64,000 nucleotides of DNA from NCBI RefSeq assembly GCF_900102135.1, contig NZ_FMVJ01000005.1, forward strand, positions 274,736-338,735, in the 5' to 3' direction. Within the stretch, counting starts at the first letter, position 1; the number at the start of each line of letters is the position of its first letter. Shown here piece after piece: positions 14,106 through 22,896 of the stretch. The position numbers were made by a program, and so were the translations under genes. The DNA is from Microvirga guangxiensis. Lineage in GTDB: Bacteria > Pseudomonadota > Alphaproteobacteria > Rhizobiales > Beijerinckiaceae. The notes under the pieces were generated by a model, which was given only the letters and a program-made list of their open reading frames with translations, made no database searches and had not been told where the DNA came from.

Positions 14106-17038
14106 GCTTCCTCCTTCAACGCAACGGGGGGCGGGGCGGGGATTCCAGGACGCGCGGCGCGCGGGGTACGGAGCGACTGGTGCGCCAGGGCGATCAGGAT
14201 GAGCACCGTGGCCCCGACGACAACGGAAAAGACGCCAAAGTCGAACAGGAGCGCAGTGGCTGCGGGTACTTTGCCGATGGCAGGAAGCTCCACATACTGG
14301 AAATAAGAGGTCAGGAACGGATAGCCGAACACCCAGGCGCCTATTCCGGTGGAGACCGCACACAGGAGGCCGAGGCCCATCCAGCGGATCGGCCTGATTC
14401 GCAGCCGCGCCTCGATCCAGCGCGTGCCGCCCGCCATGTATTGAAGGATCAGCGCAATCGACATGGTCACGCCGGCTGCGAAACCTCCGCCCGGCAGGTC
14501 GTGGCCGCGCAGGAAGAGGTAAATGGCAACCACGATGATCACCGGGAACAGCCACTGCATGATCACGCTGGGGATCGTGAGATAATCGGCGAGCGTATCG
14601 CCCACGGCCCGATCCGGACGAGCCGTGTCATAGGCATCCTGAAGCTGCTGCTGCTCCGGAGCATCGACGCTTTCCGGTGCAGGGCGGAACCTGCGCAGCA
14701 GGGAAAAGACCGTGATCGCCACAACAGCGAGCACCACGATCTCGCCGAAGGTGTCGAAACCGCGGAAGTCCACCAGGATCACATTGACGACGTTGCGCCC
14801 GCCGCCTTCAGAATACGCATTCTCGATGAAGTAGCGCGAGATCGTATCCGGAAGAGGCCGCGTGAGCATCGCGTAGACGATCAGCGACATGCCGATGCCA
14901 GCGGCCAGAGCCAGCATCAGATCGCGCATTCGTCGGACCCGGGCCTGCGTCCCCATGGTGACGTCCTCGCCCGCGGTCTCGATCCGCTTCGGCAGCCAGC
15001 GCAGGCCGAGCAGGATCAGCACCGTCGTGACGATCTCGACGAGAAGCTGAGTGATGGCGAGGTCAGGAGCCGAGAACCACACGAAGGTGATGCAGGTGAC
15101 GAGCCCCGCGCCACCCAACAGGACCATGGCGGCGAGGCGGTGGAATTTGGCCTGGTAGGCCGCTCCGATGGCGCATATTCCGCCGACGATCCAGAGCATG
15201 AGGAAGGCCGGGTCTAAGGCCGTGGCCGGGCGGGAACCTGCCTCGAGGCCTTGGCGGTAGAGGGGCCAAAGCGACGCGACCACTGCGAAGGCCACCAGGA
15301 GCCGCAATTGCGGTTGAAGCCGTTGAGTGCCCAACAGACGTTCGAGCGAGCGCGCCCATCGCCATGACAGCTCGACGAGCAGGCGCTCGAAGATCCGCTG
15401 GCCCTTGAGGCGACGCATCAGAGGAGGGCCTTCGATCCCCTTGGCGAGATATCCTTGCAAGAGCCAATACAGGATGATGCCGCCAGTCAGCGCAATCAGG
15501 CTCATGAGCAGGGGTTCGTTGAAGCCATGCCATACGGCAAGGCTGTAGTAAGGCGTCTCTGGCCCGAGAACCGCATGGACGGCGGCCGAGAGGAAGGGCT
15601 TGATGGTCATCGCCGGAAGGATGCCGACGAGCAGGCACACGAGCACGAGAAGCTCAATGGGGAAACGCATCCAGTGCGGCGGTTCGTGCGGTATACGCGG
15701 CAGGTCCTTCGCGGGAGGACCAAAGAACACGCCGTGAATGAAGCGCAGGGAATAGGTCACGCTGAAGGCGCTGAACAGCATGGCGAAGTAGGGCAGCGAC
15801 TGGTCGAGAAGAGAATCCACATGGAAGGCCGCTGCCTCGGCGAAGAACATCTCCTTGGACAGGAAGCCGTTGAGCAGGGGCACGCCGGCCATGGCGGCCG
15901 CCGCGACCATCGCCAGAGTGGCGGTGATCGGCATGTACCGGAACAGCCCGCTCAAGCGCCGGATGTCGCGGGTGCCGGACTCATGGTCGATGATGCCGGC
16001 TGCCATGAAGAGCGAGGCCTTGAAGGTCGCATGGTTGATCGTGTGGAAGATCGCCGCCACGGCGGCGAGCGGGCTGCCGAGTCCGAGCAGAAGCGTGATC
16101 AGGCCCAGGTGGCTGATGGTGGAATAAGCCAGAAGGCCTTTGAGGTCCTGCTGGAAAATGGCTGCGTAGGAACCCAGAAGGAGGGTGCAGAGACCTGCCG
16201 ACACCACGATGTAGAACCACGCCTCCGTACCGGAGAGCACGGGCCAGAGCAGGGTGAGCAGGAACACGCCGGCCTTCACCATGGTGGCCGAGTGGAGATA
16301 GGCCGATACCGGTGTGGGCGCGGCCATGGCGTGCGGCAGCCAGAAGTGGAAGGGGAATTGGGCGCTCTTGGTCAGGGCGCCGAGCAGGACGAGGATCAGC
16401 GTCGGCAGGTAAAGATCGCTGCCCCGAACGAGATCCCCGGAGGCAAGGACCTTATCGAGATCATAGCTGCCGACGATGTGCCCGATCAGCAGGACACCCA
16501 CGAGCAGGCACAACCCGCCCGTGGCCGTGACTGTCAGCGCCATGCGAGCGCCGTCGCGCGCGCTGGCGTTGTGATGCCAGTAGCCGATGAGCAGGAACGA
16601 GAAGAGGCTGGTCAGTTCCCAGAAGAAGACGAGCTGGATCAGGTTGCCCGAGAGCACGATGCCAAGCATGGCCCCCATGAATGCAAGCAGGAACGCAAAG
16701 AAGCGCGGCACTGGATCGGCAGGTGACATGTAGTAGCGGGCGTAGAGCGCTACCAGAAAACCGATTCCCGTTACCAGCATGGTGAACAGCCACGTGTAGC
16801 CGTCCATTCGCAATGTGAAGTTCAGACCAAGGCTTGGTATCCACTCGATCCCGGCATGTAGAACCCTGCCATTTCCAACCGCTGGATATTGGGCGGCCGT
16901 CAGGACAGCGCCGCAGAACGCGATCGTCCCAGCAAGGAAGGCAGCGCCGTTTCGTGCATCTTGACGCAGGAAGGTCGCGACAAGGCTCCCGATGAAGGGA
17001 AGGACGACGATGGCCAGAAGAGGCATGCCGCTGGACAT
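14102..17038 (-). CDS. phaAB: Monovalent cation/H+ antiporter, fused subunits A and B
   Basis: 978 residues. Residues 1 to about 780 are the NuoL-like MnhA, with LVFFWELTSLFSFLLIGYW, LTKSAQFPFHFWLPHAMAAPTPVSAYLHSATMVKAGVFLL split by helices, and the MnhA C-terminal extension with DLAITQLLVEIVTTVLILLGL. Residues about 830-960 are MnhB (LRGHDLPGGGFAAGVTMSIALIL). This A-B fusion is the form of the rhizobial Pha K+/H+ antiporter, which exchanges cytoplasmic K+ or Na+ for H+ and supports growth at high pH. First gene of the operon; alternative start at Met5. A 29-base element shared with the XRE gene precedes it. Confidence 0.95.
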   Translation of the reverse strand: MSSGMPLLAIVVLPFIGSLVATFLRQDARNGAAFLAGTIAFCGAVLTAAQYPAVGNGRVLHAGIEWIPSLGLNFTLRMDGYTWLFTMLVTGIGFLVALYARYYMSPADPVPRFFAFLLAFMGAMLGIVLSGNLIQLVFFWELTSLFSFLLIGYWHHNASARDGARMALTVTATGGLCLLVGVLLIGHIVGSYDLDKVLASGDLVRGSDLYLPTLILVLLGALTKSAQFPFHFWLPHAMAAPTPVSAYLHSATMVKAGVFLLTLLWPVLSGTEAWFYIVVSAGLCTLLLGSYAAIFQQDLKGLLAYSTISHLGLITLLLGLGSPLAAVAAIFHTINHATFKASLFMAAGIIDHESGTRDIRRLSGLFRYMPITATLAMVAAAAMAGVPLLNGFLSKEMFFAEAAAFHVDSLLDQSLPYFAMLFSAFSVTYSLRFIHGVFFGPPAKDLPRIPHEPPHWMRFPIELLVLVCLLVGILPAMTIKPFLSAAVHAVLGPETPYYSLAVWHGFNEPLLMSLIALTGGIILYWLLQGYLAKGIEGPPLMRRLKGQRIFERLLVELSWRWARSLERLLGTQRLQPQLRLLVAFAVVASLWPLYRQGLEAGSRPATALDPAFLMLWIVGGICAIGAAYQAKFHRLAAMVLLGGAGLVTCITFVWFSAPDLAITQLLVEIVTTVLILLGLRWLPKRIETAGEDVTMGTQARVRRMRDLMLALAAGIGMSLIVYAMLTRPLPDTISRYFIENAYSEGGGRNVVNVILVDFRGFDTFGEIVVLAVVAITVFSLLRRFRPAPESVDAPEQQQLQDAYDTARPDRAVGDTLADYLTIPSVIMQWLFPVIIVVAIYLFLRGHDLPGGGFAAGVTMSIALILQYMAGGTRWIEARLRIRPIRWMGLGLLCAVSTGIGAWVFGYPFLTSYFQYVELPAIGKVPAATALLFDFGVFSVVVGATVLILIALAHQSLRTPRAARPGIPAPPPVALKEEA

Positions 17039-17387
17039 GGATGAGGTTGTCTCCTTCCGGGTGGGAGCGTGAGCGAAACTCCGGCTTTTTAGGGCTTATG
17101 TCGCCCAATATGGTTGAACTAAGTGCTTAGATGCAAGGGCAGGATCCAATAAAAATAATGTCAGACGATGCTGAGAGATGCGGACCTGGAGTGCAATCAC
17201 CCCTCCTTATTAAAATGTCAGGGTCAGCAGTTTCGGACTAGGGCAGGGAATTCGAGGATAGCAGGACACATCCTCCCGCCTAAGCCAAGGGACGATAGCG
17301 GATCCGGATCTGTGTCCTTGCCGCTCCGATCCTGCCCGCTGGCCTTTGATATTCAGAAGGCAGCGAAAGGCTTTCGCAAGGCCATGC
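17039..17387. other. Upstream region of the pha operon; no gene
   Basis: Between phaAB (minus) and the stop of the DUF3124 gene. It contains the shared element at 17098-17126 and a CTAAG/CTTAG dyad overlapping it (17119-17130). A short plus-strand frame here (17168-17428) overlaps the neighbouring gene and resembles nothing known. Confidence 0.5.
17098..17126 (-). promoter_or_regulatory. Element shared with the XRE gene, before phaAB
   Basis: Minus-strand counterpart of 10680-10708: 25 of 29 bases match, same orientation relative to the gene, 60 bases before the phaAB start. Candidate operator for the XRE regulator. Confidence 0.6.
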
Positions 17388-17999
17388 TTACTGAGGCTGG
17401 ACAATCCGTAGGGGGCGGCCATGGCTGACGAAGGAGTAGGTCGCCGTTCCCTGCGTGCCGATCATCACGGCTTCGATGACGGGTTCGCTGATCGGTCCGT
17501 CCGCCGCCCAGTCGACCATGAAGTTGGCTCCCATTCCGGCCCTGCGGTCCTCGCCTGCGATGAACATCTCGATGGTGCCGAGCGGCTTGAGAGCCACGGG
17601 CTCGTCCAGATAGGTCTGGATCAGGCCTCCATCGGTATTGTGATAATCGACCCGCTCCAGGACGAGCGGCTTATCCCTGGAGGTATTGTGGATGCTCAAT
17701 GTGGTCGCGAGATCGACGCGCGAACGGCCGCTCGTGATGCGTATGGTCGAGTAGGCTGGTACGTAGACGGTGCGGCGTACCTGCACATTGGCTGGGGAAG
17801 CCTCGGCAAGAGACACTTGGAAAAGATCGAGCGGATCCGCTAGCTGCTCGTGAACGGAGCCCCTCCGCAACTCCGATACCGCCATTTTTCCCTGCTCGCG
17901 AACTTGAGCAATGTGGGCCGGGTGACGCCCCAGGCCCCAGACGAGGAGACCTCCTGCGACGAGTAGAAGCGCGACGGCTTCGAAGGTGCGTTTGTGCAT
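17388..17999 (-). CDS. DUF3124 family exported protein
   Basis: 203 residues from ATG 17999, chosen because GGGAGG sits just upstream and the N-terminus (FEAVALLLVAGGLLVWGLG) then forms a signal anchor. The DUF3124 domain covers about 75-200, with VYVPAYSTIRITSGRSRVDL, LSIHNTSRDKPLVLERVDYH and AGEDRRAGMGANFMVDW. Function unknown. Probably periplasmic, anchored to the inner membrane. It is monocistronic, with the pha operon downstream in the same direction after a 349-base gap. Confidence 0.85.
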   Translation of the reverse strand: MHKRTFEAVALLLVAGGLLVWGLGRHPAHIAQVREQGKMAVSELRRGSVHEQLADPLDLFQVSLAEASPANVQVRRTVYVPAYSTIRITSGRSRVDLATTLSIHNTSRDKPLVLERVDYHNTDGGLIQTYLDEPVALKPLGTIEMFIAGEDRRAGMGANFMVDWAADGPISEPVIEAVMIGTQGTATYSFVSHGRPLRIVQPQ

Positions 18000-18182
18000 G
18001 ACATCCTCCCTGGCGTGGCCTCGTCGCGAACTATAGCTTCCAGGGGTGGCGCTTGTCAGGCAGGGTTCTTTCAAAACAGGGATGAGGAGGGCTGCTGACG
18101 AAGGACTTTTCTCTGTACAGATGGCCTCCAGCCCTGGGCTTCCCGGACCGGAATCGGGCTCGGAAGCCCTCACATCGCCATG

Positions 18183-18210
18183 AAAAAAGCCCGCCTTTGA
18201 GGCGAGCTTT
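18183..18210 (-). terminator. Rho-independent terminator of the kinase/aldolase/SDR operon
   Basis: On the minus strand AAAGCTCGCCT pairs with AGGCGGGCTTT (one G-T pair) around a 3-base loop, followed by six T. It lies 18 bases after the SDR stop codon. Confidence 0.85.
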
Positions 18211-18227
18211 CAGGAGGCATTTATGCC

Positions 18228-18995
18228 TTACGGCATATATTGTCCGCCGTTCAGCTCGATCGTCTGGCCATTGATATAGCCGCTCATCGCGTTGCTCGCG
18301 AGGAAGAGGAACACGCCGACGGCGTCTTCTGGAGTGCCGATCCGTGCCATGGGAATCGTCTTGCGCTGCGCCTCGATCCACTCGGGGCTCGAGAAGCGCT
18401 CATGGAATGGAGTCATGATGACGCCCGGGGAGACACCGTTCACGCGGATGTTACTGGGAGCAAGCTCCTTGGCCATGTTCCGTGTGATGTTGAGCACGAA
18501 GGCTTTCGCGCCCGCATAAAGGCCTGCGCCCGGTCCGCCGCCATTGCGCGCTGCGATGGAGCTCATGTTGATGATCACGCCGCCGCCATCGGCTTTGCTG
18601 AGATAGGGCAGGGCGGCTTTCGAGGTCATGACGACGGAGCGGATGTTGGTGTCCAGAACCCGGTCGTACAGCTCGTCATCGATCTCCTGCAACGGCGAAC
18701 GCTTGATCATCGCGCCGGCATTATTGATCAGGACATCGAGCCCACCGAGCTTGGCAACCGTGTCTTCCACCAGTTGAGCCGCCGCTGCGGAGCGTGAGAC
18801 GTCGGCCTGGAGGGCATAAGCCTCGCCGCCAGTGTCCTTGATGTCGCGCACGACAGCCTCGGCTTCGCCCACACTCGCATTGTAATGCACGATGACGCGC
18901 GCCCCACGGGCAGCGAAGGCTTTGGCGACTGCTGCGCCCATCCCCGTGCTCGATCCGGTGACAAGAACGCGCTTGCCCTTCAAATCGTCTAGCAT
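18228..18995 (-). CDS. SDR family oxidoreductase
   Basis: 255 residues, classical short-chain dehydrogenase/reductase: cofactor loop TGSSTGMG (13-20), NNAG (91-94), catalytic Ser146, Tyr160 and Lys164 (YAGAK). Close in style to gluconate 5-dehydrogenase and 3-oxoacyl-ACP reductase-like sugar dehydrogenases. Last gene of the minus-strand operon PfkB kinase, HpcH aldolase, LacD-type aldolase, SDR, so it most likely oxidises or reduces a sugar, sugar acid or aldehyde formed there. If the operon is sulfosugar-specific, it could act on sulfolactaldehyde or on the sugar itself; this is a guess. Confidence 0.88.
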   Translation of the reverse strand: MLDDLKGKRVLVTGSSTGMGAAVAKAFAARGARVIVHYNASVGEAEAVVRDIKDTGGEAYALQADVSRSAAAAQLVEDTVAKLGGLDVLINNAGAMIKRSPLQEIDDELYDRVLDTNIRSVVMTSKAALPYLSKADGGGVIINMSSIAARNGGGPGAGLYAGAKAFVLNITRNMAKELAPSNIRVNGVSPGVIMTPFHERFSSPEWIEAQRKTIPMARIGTPEDAVGVFLFLASNAMSGYINGQTIELNGGQYMP

Positions 18996-19009
18996 CTCTT
19001 CAAAACTCC

Positions 19010-20068
19010 TTATCGATGCGTGTCTTCGAAAGCGGCGTAGTCACTCGGGAAGGAATGACCGGCTGCTACCAGTTCGACATTGCCTGCTATGCCGGGAGCC
19101 TCGCTCCACGGCTTGGCGAGAGACACGGTGAGGGCGTTGATCTCGTTCATATAGCGGGTCGCCTCATCGTCGAGCTGCCGTTCCATGGCTGCAACGTCGG
19201 GATAAGCATCGAACGACGGCCACCAGATCGCGCGGCCGGCCAGGTAGCCATTGGCTCCGGCGCGATAGGCGAAGGTCAGGACGCGGCGGAAGACTTCCAT
19301 GCTTGCGCCTGCGCTCAGCATCACCCACGGCTTGTCGATGATCTGGGAGATCTGGTTGAACAGCGCCTGAGCCTCGCGGGTCTCCGGGCTGTCCACGTCC
19401 GGATCGGGAAGGGCCGACGCGACGACCGGGCTTTCGAGCTTGTAGATGTCGACCCCGTATTCCGGGCTTGCGAAATCTCTCAGGCTCTGCAGCACGAGTT
19501 CGGGATACTTCTCTTTGTTCTCCGTATAATCCGTGGTGTGCCCTTGCGAGCCCTTGAACGGATAAACGAGAAGTTCGAGCAGGAAGGGGATGTCGTACTT
19601 GCGGCAGGCATCGCCGACCTCGCGCACGAGATTCTTCTGATGCGTGACGACATCCTGCGTCGCATCGGGACGGTACCAGAGCAGGAGCTTGACGCCATCG
19701 GCGCCCATGCGCTTGATCTTGCCGACGCTCCAGTTCTTCATGAGGCTCGTCTTGCGACCTTCCGACGTCTCGGAGAAGTTGAAATCCTCGAGCGTGATCA
19801 GAAGTCCCTTGCTGGGTTGGATCACGGCTTCCGCCTCGCTGAACCCGTAATCGGGATCGATCAGCAATGCCGAGCCGAGCGGCAAGAGTTTTTTGGCGAG
19901 CGCTGCTTTCGCCTTGGCGAGATCCTCATATCCAGGCTCGCGCGGCGCCAGTTTCGGGGCCAATGCTTTGAGCATCGGCGGACGCTGGTCGACGGCGACC
20001 ATCTTGAAGCGTCCATCATTGTCGGCGAGCCTCCGCATGCCGCGGAGCTTCCCTGCTGAGATCTTCAT
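19010..20068 (-). CDS. LacD/YihT-type class I aldolase
   Basis: 352 residues, TIM barrel. Recognisable: MVAVDQRPPM near the N-terminus, GVKLLLWYRPD, GVDIYKLESPV with the likely Schiff-base Lys210, and PWVMLSAGASMEVFRRVL...RAGANGYLAGRAIWW. These match the family containing tagatose-1,6-bisphosphate aldolase (LacD) and 6-deoxy-6-sulfofructose-1-phosphate aldolase (YihT), which cleave a ketose phosphate to dihydroxyacetone phosphate and an aldehyde. The length is nearer LacD than E. coli YihT (about 290). It lies 14 bases before the SDR gene and follows an HpcH-type aldolase and a PfkB kinase that could supply the phosphorylated substrate. Substrate cannot be fixed from sequence alone. Confidence 0.82.
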   Translation of the reverse strand: MKISAGKLRGMRRLADNDGRFKMVAVDQRPPMLKALAPKLAPREPGYEDLAKAKAALAKKLLPLGSALLIDPDYGFSEAEAVIQPSKGLLITLEDFNFSETSEGRKTSLMKNWSVGKIKRMGADGVKLLLWYRPDATQDVVTHQKNLVREVGDACRKYDIPFLLELLVYPFKGSQGHTTDYTENKEKYPELVLQSLRDFASPEYGVDIYKLESPVVASALPDPDVDSPETREAQALFNQISQIIDKPWVMLSAGASMEVFRRVLTFAYRAGANGYLAGRAIWWPSFDAYPDVAAMERQLDDEATRYMNEINALTVSLAKPWSEAPGIAGNVELVAAGHSFPSDYAAFEDTHR

Positions 20069-20138
20069 CAGTCTTCCTTCATGCAGGCGGCAGACGCCCG
20101 GAATAGCGATTGCCGCAGAATATTCGACGGTGTCCGCG

Positions 20139-20936
20139 TCAGCCGTTGACGGCCTTCATGGCCTCGCTGGCGCGCTGGCATCCTTGGTTCAGGAACATCA
20201 CGTCGTTTCCGAGAATGATCATGTCCACGCCCTTCTCGGCGAGTTTGAGCGCGTTTTCAGGCGTTGGCGGAATGCAGGGCGCCATGACCTTGATGCCGCG
20301 GGCGTGACACTTCTCGATCAACTCGTCGAGCTTATCGTTCACTTCCTGGTTCGACATGGAGTAGTCGATCGGGATGAGCCTGGAGAGCGAGTAATCGGCA
20401 GGGCCGAAATTGATGACGTCGATCCCTTCGACATCGAGAATGGCATCGATGTTGTCGAAGAACTCGAAGCTCTCCGCCATCGGTATGACAAGGGTTTCCT
20501 CGTTCGCGCCCTGCGTATAGGTCGACCACTTGAAGTTCGGTCCCGCGAAGCCGGCCGAGCGGACCGATGCATCGCCGCCACGCCTGCCGAGCGGCGGGAA
20601 CTTGGCGGCGCGCACGATGGCTTTGGCTTGCTCGGCGGTATTGACCTGCGGAATGATGACGCCTGCCGCACCAAGCTCAAGGGATTTGCGAATGTCCCAT
20701 TCGATGGTGCCTCGCGTCCGCACCAGCGGCGCGATGCCTGAGAGCTTCGCGGAGAGGATGAGCTTCTCCATATGGGTATCGATGTTGACCGCCGTGTGCT
20801 CCGCGTCGATGAAGGCGAAGTCCAGGCCCCAATTTCCGGCAACCTCGATGGCGACATTCGAGCCGCTGTACATCGTCATGCCGAAGGTCGGCTTGCCGGA
20901 GCGGAGTTTCTGGGTAAGCGTTTCCTTCTCGGTCAT
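20139..20936 (-). CDS. HpcH/HpaI aldolase family protein
   Basis: 265 residues, metal-dependent class II aldolase/citrate lyase-type barrel: DFAFIDAEHTAVNIDT, PLVRTRGTIEWDIRKSLELGAAGVIIPQVNTAEQA, VIPMAESFEFFDNIDAILDVEGIDVINFGPADYS. The Glu and Asp of the last two segments are the usual divalent metal ligands. Members cleave 2-keto-3-deoxy acids to pyruvate (or oxaloacetate-derived products) and an aldehyde. Second gene of the operon; 70 bases separate it from the LacD-type gene. Its presence next to a second aldolase is odd and suggests either two substrates or a branched pathway. Confidence 0.85.
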   Translation of the reverse strand: MTEKETLTQKLRSGKPTFGMTMYSGSNVAIEVAGNWGLDFAFIDAEHTAVNIDTHMEKLILSAKLSGIAPLVRTRGTIEWDIRKSLELGAAGVIIPQVNTAEQAKAIVRAAKFPPLGRRGGDASVRSAGFAGPNFKWSTYTQGANEETLVIPMAESFEFFDNIDAILDVEGIDVINFGPADYSLSRLIPIDYSMSNQEVNDKLDELIEKCHARGIKVMAPCIPPTPENALKLAEKGVDMIILGNDVMFLNQGCQRASEAMKAVNG

Positions 20937-20984
20937 TTTATTCTCGTGTGGTTTGGATCGGGTTTGTTTGGTGCGGCCTGAGGA

Positions 20985-21902
20985 TCAGGCTTTCTCAGTC
21001 ATGAACTCGTCGAGTTCTTCGCGGGTCGGGATGCCGGCTCGGCCGCCCCATCGCGTGCACTTCAAGGCCGCCGCAGCTCCTGCGAAGCGGCCTGCATCTT
21101 CAGTGGAGCAACCTTCGGCCAACGCGAGGGCGAAGGCGCCGTGAAAGACGTCCCCTGCTGCAAGCGTGTCCACCGCTTTGACCGGGAAAGCCCGAACCCG
21201 GCGGACTTCGCCGCGCTCGAGCCATGCGAAGCCATCGGCGCCCAGGGTGACGGAGACAATGCCCTTCGTCCGGCTTTGTGCTGCACGCAGGCCGCCTTCG
21301 ACGTCGTCGGTTTCCGCCAGACGGCGCAGGGCAGGGGCCGAGAACACGGCATGGGAGGCAAGGCCGATGAGCCGCTCGACTGCATCGTCGTTCGTCAGGT
21401 CCGCATCGAGGACGGTCGGAATGCCTCTTTCGAGAGCCATGCGCATCACCTTCTCCGAGGCTGCAGGCCAGCGCACGTCGCAGAGGATCGTATCGATGTT
21501 CTCTGGAAGCTCGCCGGGGAGCCACGAAGGGTCGGTGTCCAGTTCGCGGTCGGCGAAGGCGATGATGAAGCGCTCGCCCTTGCCATCCACCATGACGGCG
21601 GAAACGCCTGTGCGACGATCGGGAACGCGCCGGATCGTGGAGGTGTTCACATTATACTGGGAGAGCTCGGTAATGACGCCGGCTCCGATGCCGTCGTCGC
21701 CAACGCGGGCCCAGAGGGAAACATCTCCACCCAGACGCGCAATGGTCACAGCCGCATTGGCGGCAGGCCCACCGCCTACTTGGCGAAAATCCCGTGCGAA
21801 GACTTTGGTCGGCTCGGCAGGGAAGTGATCGATGGCGAACATATTGTCGAGAACGGCCACGCCTACACAAAGCACACGGCCTGGATCAGTCGGTTTTCTC
21901 AT
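20985..21902 (-). CDS. PfkB family sugar kinase, YihV (sulfofructose kinase)-like
   Basis: 305 residues of the ribokinase/PfkB fold. N-terminal VGGGPAANAAVTIARLG substrate-side motif; C-terminal DTLAAGDVFHGAFALALAEG with the catalytic Asp of AAGD (GAGD in most family members). Residues such as GERFIIAF, CDVRWP, TVLDADLT, HAVFSAPAL and the ending ALKCTRWGGRAGIPT closely follow what I recall of E. coli YihV, the kinase that phosphorylates 6-deoxy-6-sulfofructose. First gene of the minus operon, divergent from the IclR regulator. Likely product is a ketose-1-phosphate for the LacD/YihT-type aldolase. A non-sulfonated ketose is an equally open alternative. Confidence 0.85.
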   Translation of the reverse strand: MRKPTDPGRVLCVGVAVLDNMFAIDHFPAEPTKVFARDFRQVGGGPAANAAVTIARLGGDVSLWARVGDDGIGAGVITELSQYNVNTSTIRRVPDRRTGVSAVMVDGKGERFIIAFADRELDTDPSWLPGELPENIDTILCDVRWPAASEKVMRMALERGIPTVLDADLTNDDAVERLIGLASHAVFSAPALRRLAETDDVEGGLRAAQSRTKGIVSVTLGADGFAWLERGEVRRVRAFPVKAVDTLAAGDVFHGAFALALAEGCSTEDAGRFAGAAAALKCTRWGGRAGIPTREELDEFMTEKA

Positions 21903-21913
21903 TGCCGGACCTT

Positions 21914-21964
21914 AATTCCGTATTTCGGAATTCATGAGTAATTGGTCCGTATTGCGGTTGTCAA
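21914..21964. promoter_or_regulatory. Divergent kinase/IclR promoter with candidate IclR operators
   Basis: Minus-strand -35 box TTGACA (21964-21959), with GTCCGTATTGCGGTT (21945-21959) immediately downstream and the near-perfect dyad TTCCG-TATTT-CGGAA (21916-21930, arms extendable to 19 bases) at about the transcription start. The same motif precedes the ABC and Tct operons. Confidence 0.65.
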
Positions 21965-22051
21965 TCCCGGAATTATGTTTCCGTACAGGATGTGGCGCGC
22001 TATAGGAGCACGTCATAAGATTGCGACACGCTGTGTCGTGCACGAGGAACT

Positions 22052-22873
22052 ATGGCTACTAAGACCAAGGAAACTAAGAGCGCTTCCGCCCCTGATGTTC
22101 AGGCGAACGATCGTGGCTCCCTGAAATCGATGCACAAGCTCATGGCGGTGCTGGACTGCTTCTCCCGCTATGACCGCTCGCTGACGCTGAGCGAGATTTC
22201 GGCTCGCTGCGGTATGCCGAAGACAACCGTCCACCGGCTGGTCAGCAGCCTGAGGGAAGTGAAGCTCCTTGAGCAGGACAAGGAGCGCGACCGCTACAGG
22301 ATGGGAATCCGCCTGTTCGAGCTAGGCAGCATCGTCCTCGGGAACATCGACGTGTACCGCGAGGCGAGGCACTTTGTTGAACGGTTGATGAGCGCAACCG
22401 GCGAGAACTCGCATCTGTGCGTGTTCGATGGAACTAACATGGTCAGCATCGAGCATCTCGAGCCGGGCGGCAACAGCGTGAACTGGACGACGACGCTGTC
22501 CATCTCGCCGTCCTATTGCACCGGGGTCGGAAAGGCAGCGCTGGCCTTCCAGGATGCGTATGCGGTCGAGAGAGTCATTCGCAGCGGACTCGTTCCCTAT
22601 ACACCGACGACGATTACGGATCCTGACCGCCTCCGCGAGGAACTCGCTCTCACCCGCGAACGGGGGTATTCTATCGACGAGGGCGAGCACCAGCCGGGAA
22701 TTCGATGCGTGGCGGCTCCGATCTACAATTCGGCGGGCCGTGTCTTCGCTGCGATCAGCGTGTCCGGACCAAAGGATCGCGTGACGCATGACAAGCTGCC
22801 GGCGTTGGCTGCACTCGCGGTTGCGACGGCCGAACAGATTTCCCGTCAGCTCGGCTTCGACAAGAAGGCTTGA
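22052..22873 (+). CDS. IclR family transcriptional regulator
   Basis: 273 residues: basic N-terminal extension, winged HTH (about 30-85, LTLSEISARCGMPKTTVHRLVSSL), and an IclR effector domain (about 100-270; LSISPSYCTGVGKAALAF, GYSIDEGEHQPGIRCVAAPIYN). Divergent from the kinase/aldolase operon and followed 23 bases later by the DapA-family gene, probably co-transcribed. TTCCG-N5-CGGAA sequences lie at its own promoter and before both transporter operons, so it is the best candidate for regulator of the whole locus, presumably a repressor released by the substrate or an intermediate. Confidence 0.92.
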   Translation: MATKTKETKSASAPDVQANDRGSLKSMHKLMAVLDCFSRYDRSLTLSEISARCGMPKTTVHRLVSSLREVKLLEQDKERDRYRMGIRLFELGSIVLGNIDVYREARHFVERLMSATGENSHLCVFDGTNMVSIEHLEPGGNSVNWTTTLSISPSYCTGVGKAALAFQDAYAVERVIRSGLVPYTPTTITDPDRLREELALTRERGYSIDEGEHQPGIRCVAAPIYNSAGRVFAAISVSGPKDRVTHDKLPALAALAVATAEQISRQLGFDKKA

Positions 22874-22896
22874 GAGTTCAGTTTCCGGAGTTGTTT

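Noticed and set aside
15455..16726. 423-codon open frame on the plus strand, antisense to phaAB
   Set aside because: Composition is the shadow of a GC-rich membrane-protein gene (His/Glu/Gln/Arg-rich, no domain), while the minus strand encodes an unmistakable MnhA/B protein.
19016..20059. 347-codon plus-strand frame across the LacD-type aldolase gene
   Set aside because: Mirror-image coding artefact of high third-position GC; no motifs or ribosome binding site.
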